Positions 32,534 to 41,269 of a stretch of 64,000 nt of DNA are shown here, piece by piece. Each line of letters opens with the position of its first letter. Position 1 is the first letter of the stretch. A model generated the notes under the pieces. That model was not told the origin of the DNA. It saw only the letters and a program-made list of their open reading frames with translations, and made no database searches. This DNA comes from Avichristensenella sp031550535 (GTDB lineage: Bacteria; Bacillota; Clostridia; Christensenellales; Aristaeellaceae), in contig JAVBOM010000028.1 in assembly GCA_031550535.1 (NCBI GenBank), forward strand, positions 1-64,000, given 5' to 3'. The position numbers were made by a program, and so were the translations under genes.

Positions 32534-34165
32534 TTACTTAATCCGTATCCCATAAATCACCCGCCCGCGCGTGCCGATGACGAGCATGTCGTCAAACACG
32601 GCCGGGGACCCCTCGATGTTGCCCGTAAGTTCCACGCGGTCCAGCTCGTCGCCGGTCCGCGCGTCCAGCAGGCGCAGGTTGCCGCCCGAGTCGCCCAGGA
32701 TGATCCGCGCGCCGCCGTCCGCGCCGTAGACCGCCACGGGCGAGCTCCAGCCGTAGCGCGGCAGCTTTTTGCGCCAGACCACGTCACCGGTGTCCTTGTC
32801 AAACGCGACGAGCGCGCCGCCGCCCTCGTACAGCTTGGCGATGTGGAAATACACCAGATCGGAGATGCTCTCCTGTCCGACGAGCGGGGAGCCGAGCACG
32901 CCGCCGTTGACATCCACGTCGTACTGGCACGGCTCGCTGTATTCCCAGCGAAGCGCGCCGGTCAGCGCGTCAAAGCAGCGGATGGTCGCGCTGCCGCCGT
33001 CCTTCTGCAGATCGACCTCGCATCCGCTGTACAGCAGCACCGTGCCGTCCGGCCTTGGGTCCAGCGCGGGGGTGGAATCGGAATCGTCCGTCACGTCCGC
33101 GCACCAGACGGGCTTCAGCGTGTTCAGGTCCAGGCACTGCAGCAGGCCGCCGTTGTCGGTGAAATAGCCGTAGTGGCCGTACACGGCGATGCTGTTCTCC
33201 ATGCCCACGCCCTTGTTGTTGCGGTAGCGGTACGCGAACTTCTCCGGGCTGATGGACAGCGCACCGGTGGCCTCGTCAAACGCGGTGTTGAGCTTGTATG
33301 TGTAGAGGACGCCGTTCTCGCCCGGCGCGATGAGCGTGTCGCTCGCCGCGTCCACGAGGCACACGGAGTCAAACGCGCCGTGATTGCGGTATGCGTCCTC
33401 GTCGCGGCCGTTGATCATGAAAAGCTGCTGCCCGTCGATGAGGCTGAACACGCGCAGGCCGATCTTGCCGGACTTGCCCGCCACGCGCGAGATGCCCTGC
33501 CCGCTGTACAGCAGCGGTACGCCGCGCGGATCGATGCTGACGCTGCCCTTCATCGGGAACCCGACGTCGATCGGGTCGCGCGTCGGCGTGCCGTCTTCCA
33601 GGTCCAGGAAGTAGATGCGGCCGTCCAGCGTGCAGTAGATGGCTTCGATGAGGCCGTCCTTTGCTTTTTTGTCGTCGTACAGGTTCATCGCGCGCCGAAG
33701 GGCTTCCGGCCAGCGCACCAGCGCGGGCTGACCGTTCCAGCCGACGCCGCTCCAGTTGTCCAGCGCGCCGATTTTCTTCTGCCAGATGATTTCCAGCTTG
33801 CCCTCCGGCGCGTCCGCCGTGCCGAACGCCGCGTTCTGCCGCCAGGGGCCGCCCCGAAACGTCACGACGCCGTCCACCAGCGCGTAGCCGTTCTGGGCGG
33901 GCATGGCGATCACGTTCGCCTTGCGCGCGCCCACGGTGTTGTTCCGCAGGTTGAACTTGTCCGGCAGCGCCTCCGGAACGACGGCAAGCGTCTCGGGCGC
34001 GTCCGGCGGCGGAGCGGTCGGCGTGGGCATCGGCGTGGCGGTGGGGGAGGGCGCGGGCGTCGGCGCGGCGACCCGGAAGCGCCCGCCCGTGATCGGGATG
34101 GCATGCGAAACAGGGGCCGCGAGCATCGCGGCCCCAAACAGCAGAACGGCTAGGAAACGGCGCAT
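32534..34165 (-). CDS. Secreted PQQ-like beta-propeller repeat protein
   Basis: A 543-residue exported protein. The signal peptide is residues 1-22 (MRRFLAVLLFGAAMLAAPVSHA), followed by a Pro/Thr/Ser-rich linker (residues about 34-58) that may span the cell wall. The rest is a repeat region with propeller-type units such as GSVSIDPRGVPLLYSGQG, ALVAFDKDTGDVVWRKKLP and LRLLDARTGDELDRVELTGNIEGSPAVFDDMLVIGTRGRVIYGI. In this fold PQQ-like repeats usually serve as binding scaffolds; no dehydrogenase residues are evident. Confidence 0.8.
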   Translation of the reverse strand: MRRFLAVLLFGAAMLAAPVSHAIPITGGRFRVAAPTPAPSPTATPMPTPTAPPPDAPETLAVVPEALPDKFNLRNNTVGARKANVIAMPAQNGYALVDGVVTFRGGPWRQNAAFGTADAPEGKLEIIWQKKIGALDNWSGVGWNGQPALVRWPEALRRAMNLYDDKKAKDGLIEAIYCTLDGRIYFLDLEDGTPTRDPIDVGFPMKGSVSIDPRGVPLLYSGQGISRVAGKSGKIGLRVFSLIDGQQLFMINGRDEDAYRNHGAFDSVCLVDAASDTLIAPGENGVLYTYKLNTAFDEATGALSISPEKFAYRYRNNKGVGMENSIAVYGHYGYFTDNGGLLQCLDLNTLKPVWCADVTDDSDSTPALDPRPDGTVLLYSGCEVDLQKDGGSATIRCFDALTGALRWEYSEPCQYDVDVNGGVLGSPLVGQESISDLVYFHIAKLYEGGGALVAFDKDTGDVVWRKKLPRYGWSSPVAVYGADGGARIILGDSGGNLRLLDARTGDELDRVELTGNIEGSPAVFDDMLVIGTRGRVIYGIRIK

Positions 34166-34175
34166 AATAATCAGA

Positions 34176-35258
34176 TTACAGGTAGACGGCCTTGCCGGTG
34201 TTCGCGGATTCGTAGATGGCCTCCAGAATCTGCGTGACGACGAACGCCTGCTCCGGCTTCGTCAGCAGCGGCTTATCGTGCATCACGTGCTCGATCCAGG
34301 TATTGGCCTCCAGGTCCGCGGGGGTGGCGGCCGATCCGGAGTAGAACTGCACCGCGCCGACCCGAAGGTCCGGCTCCGTGATGTAGAGCTGGGAGTACTT
34401 CTCGCCGTTCAGGCGCAGCGCGCCGTTTTCGCCGAGCATGTCCGCGCCGCCCTCGGTGCCGCACAGGATGGTCTTGGCCTCGTTCACATCCAGGGAATTG
34501 AGCGCCCAGCTCGACTCCAGGAAGATGGTCGCGCCGTTCTTCATGCGGACAAAGCCGAACGCCGCGTCCTCGACCGTGAACCCCGCCGGGTCCCAGGAAC
34601 CGAACATGTTGGCGCTGTTCGCCTTCGGGGCCAGCTTGTGGTACTTGGTGCCGACGACCATCTCCGGCTCATAGTTGTCCATGCACCACAGCGTCAGGTC
34701 CAGCGCGTGTGTGCCGATGTCGATCAGCGGCCCGCCGCCCTGCTTCTCCTCGTCCAGGAACACGCCCCACGTGGGCACGCCGCGCCTGCGGATAGCTTGC
34801 GCGCGGGCGTAGTACACCTCGCCCAGGTCGCCCATCTCGCAGCACTTTTTCAGGTACAGGGAGTCCTGGCGGAAGCGGTTCTGGTATCCGATGGTGAGCT
34901 TCTTGCCGGTGCGCCTCACGGCGTCGAGCATTTTCTTCGCGTCGGCGCTGCTCGCGGCCATGGGCTTTTCGCACATGACATGCTTGCCCGCCTCCAGCGC
35001 GTCGACGGTGATGGCCGCGTGGCTGACGTTGGGCGTGAGGACGTGGACGATGTCCAGGTCAAGCGCGAGCAGTTCCCGGTAGTCGGCGAATGTTTTCGCG
35101 CCCGTGGCGCCGTATTCCTTGGCGGCCTTTTCCGCCCGCTCGGGAATGATGTCGCAGAACGCGACCATCTCGGCGGCCGGGATTTTTTTGAGTGCGGGCA
35201 TGTGCTTGCCGTTGGCAATCCCGCCGCAGCCGATGATGCCGATACGCACCTTTTCCAT
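34176..35258 (-). CDS. Gfo/Idh/MocA-family NAD(P)-dependent oxidoreductase
   Basis: A 360-residue sugar or inositol dehydrogenase-type enzyme. The Rossmann fold starts KVRIGIIGCGGIANGKHMPAL with the GxGxxA-like dinucleotide motif. The catalytic-site block is HVMCEKPMAASSADAKKML (Lys of EKP). GGGPLIDIGTHALDLTLW holds the conserved Asp and His. It may act on a sugar or cyclitol; the substrate is unknown. ATG 35258 follows GGAGG. Its promoter lies back to back with that of the HAD gene. Confidence 0.92.
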   Translation of the reverse strand: MEKVRIGIIGCGGIANGKHMPALKKIPAAEMVAFCDIIPERAEKAAKEYGATGAKTFADYRELLALDLDIVHVLTPNVSHAAITVDALEAGKHVMCEKPMAASSADAKKMLDAVRRTGKKLTIGYQNRFRQDSLYLKKCCEMGDLGEVYYARAQAIRRRGVPTWGVFLDEEKQGGGPLIDIGTHALDLTLWCMDNYEPEMVVGTKYHKLAPKANSANMFGSWDPAGFTVEDAAFGFVRMKNGATIFLESSWALNSLDVNEAKTILCGTEGGADMLGENGALRLNGEKYSQLYITEPDLRVGAVQFYSGSAATPADLEANTWIEHVMHDKPLLTKPEQAFVVTQILEAIYESANTGKAVYL

Positions 35259-35322
35259 AACAGTGAAGCGCCTCCTTGCTATTGATTCGAAACGATTGAT
35301 CCTTTTAATTGGATATAGGGGC

Positions 35323-35351
35323 ATTGTACACGTTTTTACAGGAAACCGCAA
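35323..35351 (-). promoter_or_regulatory. Promoter of the Gfo/Idh gene
   Basis: On minus, TTGCGG (35346-35351), a 17-nt spacer and extended -10 TGTACAAT, with TACAAT at 35323-35328. Confidence 0.7.
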
Positions 35352-35412
35352 GGGAAACGCGGAGCGGAGCGGCGCGGTCAATGTAAAATCCCTGGATAGA
35401 CCTGGCAAAAAC

Positions 35413-35441
35413 TTGTCAAGACGCGGCGGGTTTGATATGAT
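35413..35441 (+). promoter_or_regulatory. Promoter of the HAD phosphatase gene
   Basis: TTGTCA (35413-35418), a 17-nt spacer and TATGAT (35436-35441), followed by GAGGAGG and TTG 35479. Confidence 0.7.
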
Positions 35442-35478
35442 AACGGACAAAGCTGTTTCGATATGAGGAGGTCTTCCG

Positions 35479-36285
35479 TTGCTTGATTCCGCCGCGCGCG
35501 AACGCCTGCGCGCCGTACGCTGCTTTTTGCTGGACATGGACGGCACCTTTTACCTGGGGGACAAGCTGCTCCCCGGCTCCCTGGATTTTCTGGACGCGCT
35601 GCGCCAAACGGGGCGGCAGGCGCTCTTTCTGACGAACAATTCCTCCAAGAACGCCGACGCCTACGTGCAGAAGCTCCGCCGCATGGGCGCCACGGAGCCG
35701 TTCCTGCGCGTGTTCACCTCCGGCCAGGCGGCGGGGCAGTACGCCCGGGCGCACTTCGCGGGCAAGCGCGCGTTCCTGCTGGGGAACGAGGCGCTCCGGC
35801 TGGAGCTGGATGCGATGGGCGTGCCGGTGGACAATGAGAACCCGGAGTACGTCCTCATCGGCTTTGATACGACACTGGACTATGAAAAGATGACACGCGT
35901 GTGCGACCTGGTCCGGGCGGGGCTGCCGTATATCGCCACGCACCCCGACTTCAACTGCCCGACGGAGACGGGCTTCATGCCGGACATCGGCGCGATCATC
36001 GCGTTTATCGAGGCGAGCGCGGGCAGGCGGCCCGACGTGATCCTGGGCAAGCCGTACCGGGGCATCGTGGATGGCGCGCTGGCACTGACCGGCACCCGGG
36101 CCGAGGAAACCGCGATGGTGGGTGACCGGCTGTACACGGACATCGCCACCGGCGTGAACTACGGCATGACGGCGATCCTGGTGCTGTCCGGCGAGGCGAC
36201 GCGCGAGGATGTGCGCACATCCCCGGCAAAGCCGCACATGATTTTTAACGGGCTGTACGAGATGATCCCCATTCTGACGGAATAA
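35479..36285 (+). CDS. HAD-IIA family sugar/nucleotide phosphatase (NagD-like)
   Basis: A 268-residue phosphatase. Motif I is FLLDMDGTFYLG with the nucleophile and acid/base aspartates. TNNSSKN is motif II. The type IIA cap domain follows, then GKPYRGIVDGAL and motif IV AMVGDRLYTDIATGVNYGM. TTG 35479 is 7 nt after GAGGAGG and gives the normal family length. NagD-like enzymes clear phosphorylated sugars or nucleotides. It is followed after 17 nt by the nucleotidyltransferase gene, so the two may act on the same sugar phosphate. Confidence 0.92.
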   Translation: MLDSAARERLRAVRCFLLDMDGTFYLGDKLLPGSLDFLDALRQTGRQALFLTNNSSKNADAYVQKLRRMGATEPFLRVFTSGQAAGQYARAHFAGKRAFLLGNEALRLELDAMGVPVDNENPEYVLIGFDTTLDYEKMTRVCDLVRAGLPYIATHPDFNCPTETGFMPDIGAIIAFIEASAGRRPDVILGKPYRGIVDGALALTGTRAEETAMVGDRLYTDIATGVNYGMTAILVLSGEATREDVRTSPAKPHMIFNGLYEMIPILTE

Positions 36286-36302
36286 TTGCGGAGGCGACAA
36301 AC

Positions 36303-37067
36303 ATGGCGATGAAGGCGATCGTGCTCGCGGCGGGCAAGGGGACGCGGCTCGCGAGCGAATCCGCGGACCTGCCCAAGGCGCTTCGGCTGCTGAACGGCAA
36401 GCCGCTCATCCAGTACGTGCTGGACAACCTGAACTTTCTTCCGCGGGAGGACATCACGATCGTCGTCGGCTTCCTGAAAGACAAGGTAATGGAGGCCGTT
36501 GGCGGCGGTTACCAGTACGTCGAACAGAAAGAACTGATCGGCACCGCCAAGGCTGCTTTGTGCGCGGAGACAATCCTTGGGAACTTTTTGGGCTCCACAC
36601 TCGTCTGTTATTGTGACATGCCTTTTCTTCGGCGTGAAACGTACCGCCGGATGTTTGACTGCCTTTTGGAAACAGGGGCGGGGCATGCGCTGCTGGCCGG
36701 CAGGGGGGATCCGATTCCACCATATGGCAGGCTGATTCGCGACAAGGACGGGCGGCTGACCGATATCATTGAGGACAGCGCCTGTACCGAGGCCCAGAGG
36801 CGCATCGACGAGGTGAACGTAGGTCTGCAGATCTTCGACGGAGCGCGGATGTGGGATTGGCTGAAGCGGGTGGACAACGATAACCCCAAAGGCGAGTACT
36901 ACTTGACGGGCGCAGTGCGCGTGCTCGCCCGGGAAGGCGTGCGGCAGGAGGTCGTCACGCTGAATGACCGAACGGAGATGATGGGCATCAACACGATGGA
37001 TGACCTGCGGGCGGCCGAGGCGCTGCTGAGGTGGGGATTTCTCGCAAAATCCCTTTATGGCGGCTGA
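36303..37067 (+). CDS. Sugar-phosphate nucleotidyltransferase with R1-encoded tail
   Basis: A 254-residue protein. The nucleotide-binding start is AMKAIVLAAGKGTRLASESADLPKAL, then the pattern GTAKAALCAE and DMPFLRRE (with Asp for metal binding), as in GlmU- and RfbA-type N-terminal domains. EVNVGLQIFDGARMWDWL continues the domain. It lacks a GlmU acetyltransferase half. The expected end is near MDDLRAAEALL. The last about 12 residues (RWGFLAKSLYGG) are translated from an R1 repeat, and the TGA is inside R1. GGAGG lies 7 nt before the ATG. The sugar is unknown. Confidence 0.88.
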   Translation: MAMKAIVLAAGKGTRLASESADLPKALRLLNGKPLIQYVLDNLNFLPREDITIVVGFLKDKVMEAVGGGYQYVEQKELIGTAKAALCAETILGNFLGSTLVCYCDMPFLRRETYRRMFDCLLETGAGHALLAGRGDPIPPYGRLIRDKDGRLTDIIEDSACTEAQRRIDEVNVGLQIFDGARMWDWLKRVDNDNPKGEYYLTGAVRVLAREGVRQEVVTLNDRTEMMGINTMDDLRAAEALLRWGFLAKSLYGG

Positions 37068-37086
37068 TTCTACGAATCCGCGCCGC
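37030..37086 (+). repeat. R1 repeat, copy 10 (coding for a protein tail)
   Basis: Sense orientation on plus. Hairpin I and half of hairpin II are translated as the C-terminus of the nucleotidyltransferase; the TGA is at GGCGGCTGATTC. Confidence 0.85.
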
Positions 37087-37130
37087 TGCCGAGGGTGGGA
37101 CTTCCCGAATGGCGGCGTGAAACGCCGCGG

Positions 37131-37159
37131 TTGATCCACAAAAGGCGCTATGGTATACT
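37131..37159 (+). promoter_or_regulatory. Promoter of the peptidoglycan-binding protein gene
   Basis: TTGATC (37131-37136), a 17-nt spacer and extended -10 TGG-TATACT (37154-37159). A small hairpin GGCGGCGT-gaa-ACGCCGC lies just upstream. Confidence 0.7.
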
Positions 37160-37227
37160 GTTGTATAGTTGAAACAGCGCATTTTGTCGGCCCAATACGA
37201 TCATGTCCGAACGAAGAGGAGAAAACA

Positions 37228-38673
37228 ATGGATACACTCCGCTTAATGTTGCTTTCCCTGCTGATCGGCGCTACGGTGTCGACCAGCCCGAACTACACAA
37301 ATGAGGGCGTGCAAATCCAGCAGCCGGCCGCCGTCGTTCAGGACGCAGGCACAGAAGTCGCCGCGGTGAACGCGGGTACAACGGTTGCCGCCGCCCAGCC
37401 GACATCGCCGCCGCAGGTGCAGGTGGTGTACGTGACGCCCGCGCCGACGCAGAAGCCCGCGACGACCACGGCGTCGTCCGGCAGGCGGGAGCTGTCCCGT
37501 GGGTGCACGGGCGATGATGTCCGCACCGCGCAGCGCCTGCTCAAAAATCTTGGCTACAGTATCTCGGTGGACGGGGTGTTCGGCACCCAGATGCGCAGCG
37601 TCGTCATTCAGTTCCAGCGGAACAACGGGCTGAAGGCGGACGGCATCATCGGGTTCCGGACGTACAACAAGCTGACCAGCAGCTCGGCGAAAGGCCCGGG
37701 ATACAGCCCGGTGGCCCGCACGACGCTTTCCTACGGAATGTCCGGTCAGGATGTGGTGGAACTGCAGACCCGCCTCAAGAGCCTGAATTATTACTTTGAC
37801 CTCGTCAGCGGCAACTACCTGACGAACACGCGCGCCGCTGTGATCTGGTTCCAGCGCAACAACGGCCTGTCCGCAGACGGCATCGCCGGCCCGGCGACGC
37901 TGTCCAGGGTGTACAGCTCGTCGGCCATCCCCGCGGGCGGCTCGCCGTACTACCCAACCCCGGTGCCCACGGTCGGCCCGTATCCGGTCATCAACCGGAC
38001 GCTGCGCCAGGGCATGTCCGGCACGGACGTGGGGTATCTGCAGCAGCGGCTAGGCCAGCTCAACTATCTGGCTATCTCGCCGACGAACTACTTCGGTGAC
38101 CAGACGTACGTGGCGGTCCGGCTGTTCCAACAGTATAACAGCCTGTATGCCGACGGCGTGGCGGGACCGGCGACGATCAGCCGCCTGTTCAGCAGCAGCG
38201 CGATCCCGTACGACAGGCGGCCGTTGCCGACCTGGACGCCGGGTCCGATCTGGCCGACGCCGACGCCGACCTGGACGCCGGGGCCGTACCAGAACCAGTG
38301 CCAGTTCTGCAAGCAGTACTATAGCAACGCGGATTCGAGCCAGCATTATCCCAAGGCTTGCCAGCGGCACTGCCTCAGCCAGACGGGAATCAACTGTGTG
38401 GCGGCGGGCTGCAACAAGAACCACTACATGTGCGATGGCAAGAACCATGGTGCCGCGGGGTGCGGCGGTGTTGGGCATACGTATTGCGATGGTACCCATA
38501 ATCTTCTGACATGCAAGATGCCGGGGCATTATGAGTGCGACACAACCATCTCGCCGACTGCATACCAGCATCGCATGCAGTGCACATATTGCAGTGGTTG
38601 GGAGTGCATCAACTTTAGCGGCACTTGCCCGGGTACGGGAAACACTGGCCCGCACAACTACGTAAACCGATAA
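37228..38673 (+). CDS. Cell-wall protein: three peptidoglycan-binding domains and a Cys/His-rich tail
   Basis: A 481-residue exported protein. A short hydrophobic N-terminus is followed by a Pro/Thr-rich stretch and three PG_binding_1 modules (RELSRGCTGDDVRTAQRLLKNLGY, LSYGMSGQDVVELQTRLKSLNYY, LRQGMSGTDVGYLQQRLGQLNYL), each ending in the DG(I/V)xGxxT pattern. A Pro/Trp/Thr-rich linker leads to a tail of about 110 residues with nearly twenty cysteines and many histidines (CQFCKQYYSN…CSGWEC), likely metal-bound or disulphide-linked. No catalytic domain is seen. ATG 37228 follows GAGGAG; the upstream frame is not coding. A terminator follows. Confidence 0.88.
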   Translation: MDTLRLMLLSLLIGATVSTSPNYTNEGVQIQQPAAVVQDAGTEVAAVNAGTTVAAAQPTSPPQVQVVYVTPAPTQKPATTTASSGRRELSRGCTGDDVRTAQRLLKNLGYSISVDGVFGTQMRSVVIQFQRNNGLKADGIIGFRTYNKLTSSSAKGPGYSPVARTTLSYGMSGQDVVELQTRLKSLNYYFDLVSGNYLTNTRAAVIWFQRNNGLSADGIAGPATLSRVYSSSAIPAGGSPYYPTPVPTVGPYPVINRTLRQGMSGTDVGYLQQRLGQLNYLAISPTNYFGDQTYVAVRLFQQYNSLYADGVAGPATISRLFSSSAIPYDRRPLPTWTPGPIWPTPTPTWTPGPYQNQCQFCKQYYSNADSSQHYPKACQRHCLSQTGINCVAAGCNKNHYMCDGKNHGAAGCGGVGHTYCDGTHNLLTCKMPGHYECDTTISPTAYQHRMQCTYCSGWECINFSGTCPGTGNTGPHNYVNR

Positions 38674-38688
38674 ACCAATCACTCACCC

Positions 38689-38714
38689 GCCCGGGCTCCG
38701 GCCCGGGCTTTTCC
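38689..38714 (+). terminator. Terminator of the peptidoglycan-binding gene
   Basis: GCCCGGGC-tccg-GCCCGGGC followed by TTTTCCC, 15 nt after the stop. Confidence 0.88.
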
Positions 38715-38794
38715 CTATCCACCCCTACAAAACGTGACAAACACCCCCTCGCTGTGTTACAATTTCGACGACTATTGCGAAAGGAAACCCCGCG

Positions 38795-39979
38795 ATGAGA
38801 CGAATCGTAGCCTTGCTTCTCGCGCTGCTGCTGCCCACCTCCGCGCTCGCCGCGACGTACTGCGAGTGCCCCGACGCCGCGACGCACGCCGCGCGGGAGG
38901 AAGCGATTGTCCGCCAATTGCAGGCGTACAGGGCGGTGGGCGCGTCCGTGGCGCTGGTGAAGGACGGCCGCATCATCGACATGTTTCACTATGGCCGTGC
39001 GGACAAGGAAGAAAAAATCCCCGTGGACGGCGACACATATTTCCGCATCGGGTCCATCACCAAGATGGTGACGGCCGTCGGCGTTCTGCAGCTCGTGGAG
39101 GACGGCACGCTGGCGCTGGACGCGGACCTTTCCGATTACTTTGACTTTACCGTCCGAAACCCCAGGTTCCCGGATGTGCCCGTCACGCTCCGGCAGATCA
39201 TGACGCATACGGCGTCCCTGCTGGACACCTATCACTACAACCGGGCGACGAATCCCCCGAACATCGAGATTGTGGCGCTGCGCCACGTGCTGGACGGCAA
39301 CTTCACCGCCAAGAACTTCTCCAACTTCACGCCGGGCACGAAGGTGGACTATTCTAACTTCGGCGGCGGCATCATGGGTTCCCTCGTGGAGCAGGTGACC
39401 GGATACACGATCGACGAGTACATGCAGTGGAAGGTGTTTCACCGCATCGGGGTCGAGGGCGGCTACCACACGCCCTGCCTGCCGTACGGGGCGCGCATCG
39501 CGAACATTTACAGCGCGGGCAGCGGCAGCCTGAAGCTGGACATGATGGATTCCGAGGACGAGCACATGGACCCCGCCCCGGACTACAACTACGTGCATAC
39601 GGCCGGGGCGCTGTGCATGACGGCGGAGGGGTTGGCGAAGGTCATCATCGCGCTGGCGGGCGACGGGTCCGTGGATGGCAACCGCCTGCTGAACCCGGAG
39701 ACCGTGCAGGAGATGCGGACGCGGCAGAACAACCGTGGCTCCGTGACGTGCGACTCGGACCGGGGCATCCACCTGAACATCATCGAGGACCGGATCGTCA
39801 AGGGCCGCACGCTGTACGGCCACCAGGGCAAGGCGTACGGCATGATCTGCGCCGCCTACTTTGACCCCACGGACGGCACGGGCGTGGTGCTGCTGACGAA
39901 CGGCTGCGACGATTCCACGGTGAACAGCGTGGCGCGGATTGCGCGGGGGGTTATCGTGGCGGCGTATGAGTACCTTTGA
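38795..39979 (+). CDS. Secreted serine hydrolase, beta-lactamase/PBP-like fold
   Basis: A 394-residue exported protein. Signal peptide residues 1-19 (MRRIVALLLALLLPTSALA). The active-site motif FRIGSITKMVTAVGVLQL gives the SxxK pair (about residue 88). DYSNFGGGIMGSL contains the YxN motif and GHQGKAYG the third HxG box. Relatives include class C beta-lactamases, esterases and D-aminopeptidases; the exact substrate is unclear. Upstream, GTGACA and TACAAT with an 18-nt spacer form a probable promoter (about 38733-38762). A second, cytoplasmic relative is encoded at 58667. Confidence 0.9.
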   Translation: MRRIVALLLALLLPTSALAATYCECPDAATHAAREEAIVRQLQAYRAVGASVALVKDGRIIDMFHYGRADKEEKIPVDGDTYFRIGSITKMVTAVGVLQLVEDGTLALDADLSDYFDFTVRNPRFPDVPVTLRQIMTHTASLLDTYHYNRATNPPNIEIVALRHVLDGNFTAKNFSNFTPGTKVDYSNFGGGIMGSLVEQVTGYTIDEYMQWKVFHRIGVEGGYHTPCLPYGARIANIYSAGSGSLKLDMMDSEDEHMDPAPDYNYVHTAGALCMTAEGLAKVIIALAGDGSVDGNRLLNPETVQEMRTRQNNRGSVTCDSDRGIHLNIIEDRIVKGRTLYGHQGKAYGMICAAYFDPTDGTGVVLLTNGCDDSTVNSVARIARGVIVAAYEYL

Positions 39980-40040
39980 TGGGGCATAGGGGGGACTGCG
40001 GTCCCTCTACGTGCCCCCTGGAGAACGAGGAAAATTGGGC

Positions 40041-40068
40041 CGGAAAACATTGCGATGTTTTCCGGGCA
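40041..40068. repeat. Hairpin in the 417-bp gap before degV
   Basis: GCCGGAAAACAT-tgcg-ATGTTTTCCGG. The gap (39980-40395) also holds R2 copy b, a half R1 and the degV promoter, and no gene. Confidence 0.6.
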
Positions 40069-40076
40069 CACTGTAG

Positions 40077-40189
40077 GGAAGCGCCCGCTGTGCGGGATGA
40101 AGCGACCCGAAGGTGCCGGTTGGCACAAAACCGGAACCGAGCGCCCGCTGTGTGCAATGGGCGCGAAGCCGACCGGTGCGGCAATACCA
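40077..40189 (+). repeat. R2 repeat, copy b
   Basis: Aligns with the reverse complement of 9198-9357. It contains a repeated block GCGCCCGCTGTG (40081 and 40141), so R2 itself is built from a duplicated unit. Copy b lacks about 30 bases present in copy a. Confidence 0.75.
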
Positions 40190-40324
40190 GGGTGTGCGAG
40201 GGCCGCCGGGGCTGATTTCATTTGGAGGGCCTCACACCCTCAAACCTCCCGGGGTTTGCTCCGCGTTAATTCTTTTTCATAAGGATTTACGCGCGCCCCG
40301 CTTTTTTTTTGCGCCGCGACATGG

Positions 40325-40330
40325 TATACT
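40325..40330 (+). promoter_or_regulatory. Extended -10 element of the degV transcript
   Basis: TGG-TATACT at 40322-40330. The -35 region is a run of T, so recognition would depend on the extended -10. Confidence 0.5.
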
Positions 40331-40339
40331 ATTGCCAGG

Positions 40340-40361
40340 AAGGATTCCGAAAGGAATCCTT
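40340..40361 (+). repeat. Half R1 (hairpin I only)
   Basis: AAGGATTCC-gaaa-GGAATCCTT in the leader of degV, without hairpin II. It starts 10 nt after the -10 element, so it would form at the very 5' end of the transcript. Confidence 0.65.
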
Positions 40362-40395
40362 TAGCAATGCGCAATACAAGAAGGGTTAGGAAAAA

Positions 40396-41262
40396 ATGTC
40401 AGAAATTCCTGCCTCACGCGTGAAGATTATCGCGGACTCCACGTGCGACCTAGGCGCGGCGCTGATTGCGCGCCATGACATAAGCATCGTGCCGCTGTAT
40501 GTGACGCTGGGCGACGAAAGCTACCTGGACGGCGTCGAACTGTCGCCGGACGAAGTGATAGACTACTGCGAACGGACCAAGGAAACGCCCAAGACCGCCG
40601 CGTCCAGCGTGGGCGACCTGATCGAGGCGTTCCGACCGCACGCCGAGGCGGGGCGGGACATCGTGTTTCTCTCCATTTCGGCGCACATGTCGGCGGAAAA
40701 CCAGAACGCGCGCATTGCGGCCAAGGAATTCCCTGGACGCGTTATCCGCTGCGTGGATTCCAGGAGCCTGTCCACGGGCGTCGGGTTGCTCGTGGTGGAG
40801 GCGGCAAAGCGCGCCGAGGCGGGCATGGGCGCGGACCGGATCGCGGACGAGATCGAGGCGCTGACGCCCAAGGTGAGCGCGAGTTTTGTGCTGGACACGC
40901 TGACGTATTTGCGCCGGGGCGGCCGTTGCTCGGGCGTGACGGCGATGGGCGCGGCGATGCTGAACATCAAGCCGCAGATCTCCGTCGAAGGCGGCGAGAT
41001 GAGTCCCACCGTGAAGTTCCGGGGAAACATTTCGCGCGTCGTGGAGCGGTACATCAAAAAAGAACTGGCGAACATCGAGCGCATCCGCCCGGACCTGGTG
41101 TTCATCACCCACAGCCCGTTCCCGGACGAGGCGCTGCGGGCGGTGCTGAACGAGGTGCGCGGGCGCGGGTATTTCCAAGAGATCGTGGAGACGACGGCCG
41201 GCTGCGTGGTGACAAGCCACTGCGGGCCAGGCACGCTGGGGATTTTGTACATCAGGAAATAG
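40396..41262 (+). CDS. DegV-family fatty-acid-binding protein
   Basis: A 288-residue DegV (FakB-type) protein. Family motifs: KIIADSTCDLGA at the start, PKTAASSVGDLIEAF, CVDSRSLSTGVGLLV, TLTYLRRGGRC, MLNIKPQISVEGG and the terminal TSHCGPGTLGILY. These proteins bind a fatty acid and, with FakA kinase, feed exogenous fatty acids into phospholipid synthesis; FakA is not in the window. It is followed 7 nt later by a small membrane-protein gene, so both are probably co-transcribed. Confidence 0.93.
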   Translation: MSEIPASRVKIIADSTCDLGAALIARHDISIVPLYVTLGDESYLDGVELSPDEVIDYCERTKETPKTAASSVGDLIEAFRPHAEAGRDIVFLSISAHMSAENQNARIAAKEFPGRVIRCVDSRSLSTGVGLLVVEAAKRAEAGMGADRIADEIEALTPKVSASFVLDTLTYLRRGGRCSGVTAMGAAMLNIKPQISVEGGEMSPTVKFRGNISRVVERYIKKELANIERIRPDLVFITHSPFPDEALRAVLNEVRGRGYFQEIVETTAGCVVTSHCGPGTLGILYIRK

Positions 41263-41269
41263 AGGGAAA

